A stretch of DNA of 32,128 bases from Gemmatimonadales bacterium (lineage in GTDB: Bacteria > Gemmatimonadota > Gemmatimonadetes > Gemmatimonadales > GWC2-71-9). Both the position numbers and the translations under genes were made by a program. This document shows positions 31,532 through 32,128 of this stretch, piece by piece; the first letter of the stretch is position 1; every line of letters begins with the position of its first letter. The stretch is taken from contig JAUYMC010000397.1 of the NCBI GenBank assembly GCA_030699545.1, positions 1-32,128 on the forward strand. The letters run 5' to 3'. Under the pieces are notes generated by a model that was given only the letters and a program-made list of their open reading frames with translations, was not told where the DNA came from and ran no database searches.

Positions 31532-32128
31532 ACGACGGTGTGGGGCGAAGGATAATGTCCACGCCCATGTGGATGGTCTTCCACCGCTTCAGTACGACGC
31601 CCATTCCGAGCCCCCACTTCGACATCAGGAATTCGTCGGTCAGCTGCGATGCCGGCACGGAAAACTGGGCGCGTATCCTGAGTCCCGCAGGGTCGCGGGT
31701 GCCGACAACCGGCGCTCGCATCGGGCGGGACACCCCGTGCAGCTCGAAGCTGCCGACGGCAGTCGCCCGGATGGTGTCGCCGCCTTGCACGTCCACCACG
31801 CTGTCGATCACAAAAACGATCTCCGGGTAGCGCACCGTTTCCAGGATGGCCCGGCGCGCGTAGGTGTCGCGCATTTCCAGGCCGGTGAACAGAGAATCGG
31901 CGATGAGCGTCACGCGCCCCCGCACGCCGCGCAGGCGCGCCGCGTCATCGACCGCGACCTCGCCCCGCACGGCCTGCCGGCACAACGCACGGACGCGGTA
32001 GCGCGGGAAGAGGGGGATGCGCGGGTCCGACCGGGCGGCCGAGATGGTTGTGGGGCGGACTGAGTAGTCGGTGAAGAGTCCGGGGTCGCGACCCTCGCCG
32101 GGCTGCCACGACGGGTCGGCGGGACACG
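31530..32128 (-). CDS. YceI-like periplasmic protein (paralogue 2), 5' end off window
   Basis: The frame is open from the TAA at 31530 to the window edge (about 199 codons), so the start and signal peptide lie beyond it. The TTG near 31985 is internal. It aligns throughout with the protein at 30309: CPADPSWQPGEGRDPGLF, SDPRIPLFPRYRV, GVRGRVTLIADSLFTGLEM, RYPEIVFVIDSVVDVQGGDTIRA, GSFELHGVSRPMRAP and the near-identical end MSKWGLGMGVVLKRWKTIHMGVDIIL. The shared features, including the paired cysteines and the basic KTIHMGVD tail, indicate recent duplication. Confidence 0.8.
   Translation of the reverse strand, partial: CPADPSWQPGEGRDPGLFTDYSVRPTTISAARSDPRIPLFPRYRVRALCRQAVRGEVAVDDAARLRGVRGRVTLIADSLFTGLEMRDTYARRAILETVRYPEIVFVIDSVVDVQGGDTIRATAVGSFELHGVSRPMRAPVVGTRDPAGLRIRAQFSVPASQLTDEFLMSKWGLGMGVVLKRWKTIHMGVDIILRPTPS

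Overview
The window is a gene-dense, GC-rich bacterial chromosome segment (about 35 genes) that looks like Gemmatimonadota or a close relative. This is an inference from gene content, the very high GC, the frequent GTG starts and 4-nt ATGA/GTGA overlaps, and secreted proteins whose signal peptides end in Ala-Gln (positions 4351, 13724, 28815, 31043). No tRNA, rRNA, CRISPR array, transposase or prophage gene is visible. No stretch over 300 nt lacks a gene; the largest gaps are 30135-30308 and 7127-7253.

Layout. (1) 1-2923, plus strand: the C-terminal half of metE, an Nfu Fe-S scaffold and an ATP-grasp ligase. (2) 2868-5575, minus strand: a Phd/VapC toxin-antitoxin pair, greA, a secreted LamG/DUF1080-like protein and a methyltransferase. 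(3) 5632-7126, plus: an Mrp-type ATPase, a zinc-ribbon protein with a PCP_red-like domain, and a small ferredoxin, all coupled by 4-nt overlaps. (4) 7254-24788, plus: one 17.5-kb run of 17 tightly packed genes. It begins with a tandem universal-stress protein carrying two PCP_red-like domains and a NirJ/AhbD-like radical SAM protein carrying another. Next come a divergent cytochrome-bd subunit I homologue, three c-type cytochromes (one fused to an ethylbenzene-dehydrogenase-gamma-like heme b domain) and a copper-protein-like lipoprotein. A complete aa3-type oxidase (coxB, coxA, coxC, coxD), ctaB and two very small membrane proteins follow. The run ends with coproporphyrin-branch heme synthesis: hemQ fused to a Rieske domain, hemE, hemH and a damaged hemG. 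(5) 24766-27053, minus: transketolase and a small helical protein. (6) 27111-29774, plus: a frameshifted TolB-like beta-propeller gene, signal peptidase I and a membrane-anchored protein. (7) 29778-32128: small lipoproteins and two YceI-like paralogues.

How it may work together (inference): the long cluster joins heme supply, possible heme modification (radical SAM, PCP_red, ferredoxin, with Nfu and Mrp nearby for Fe-S supply) and an electron-transfer chain. The CydA-like protein has lost the quinol loop and GRQPW region of classical bd oxidases but is co-encoded with five c-hemes, a heme b domain, a possible copper carrier and an aa3 oxidase. It is a candidate for an unusual bd-related complex exchanging electrons with cytochrome c. 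Other notable signals are heptanucleotide tandem repeats inside several genes, near-cognate start codons (CTG, ATA) where family alignments demand a start, and a 12-G tract that breaks hemG.
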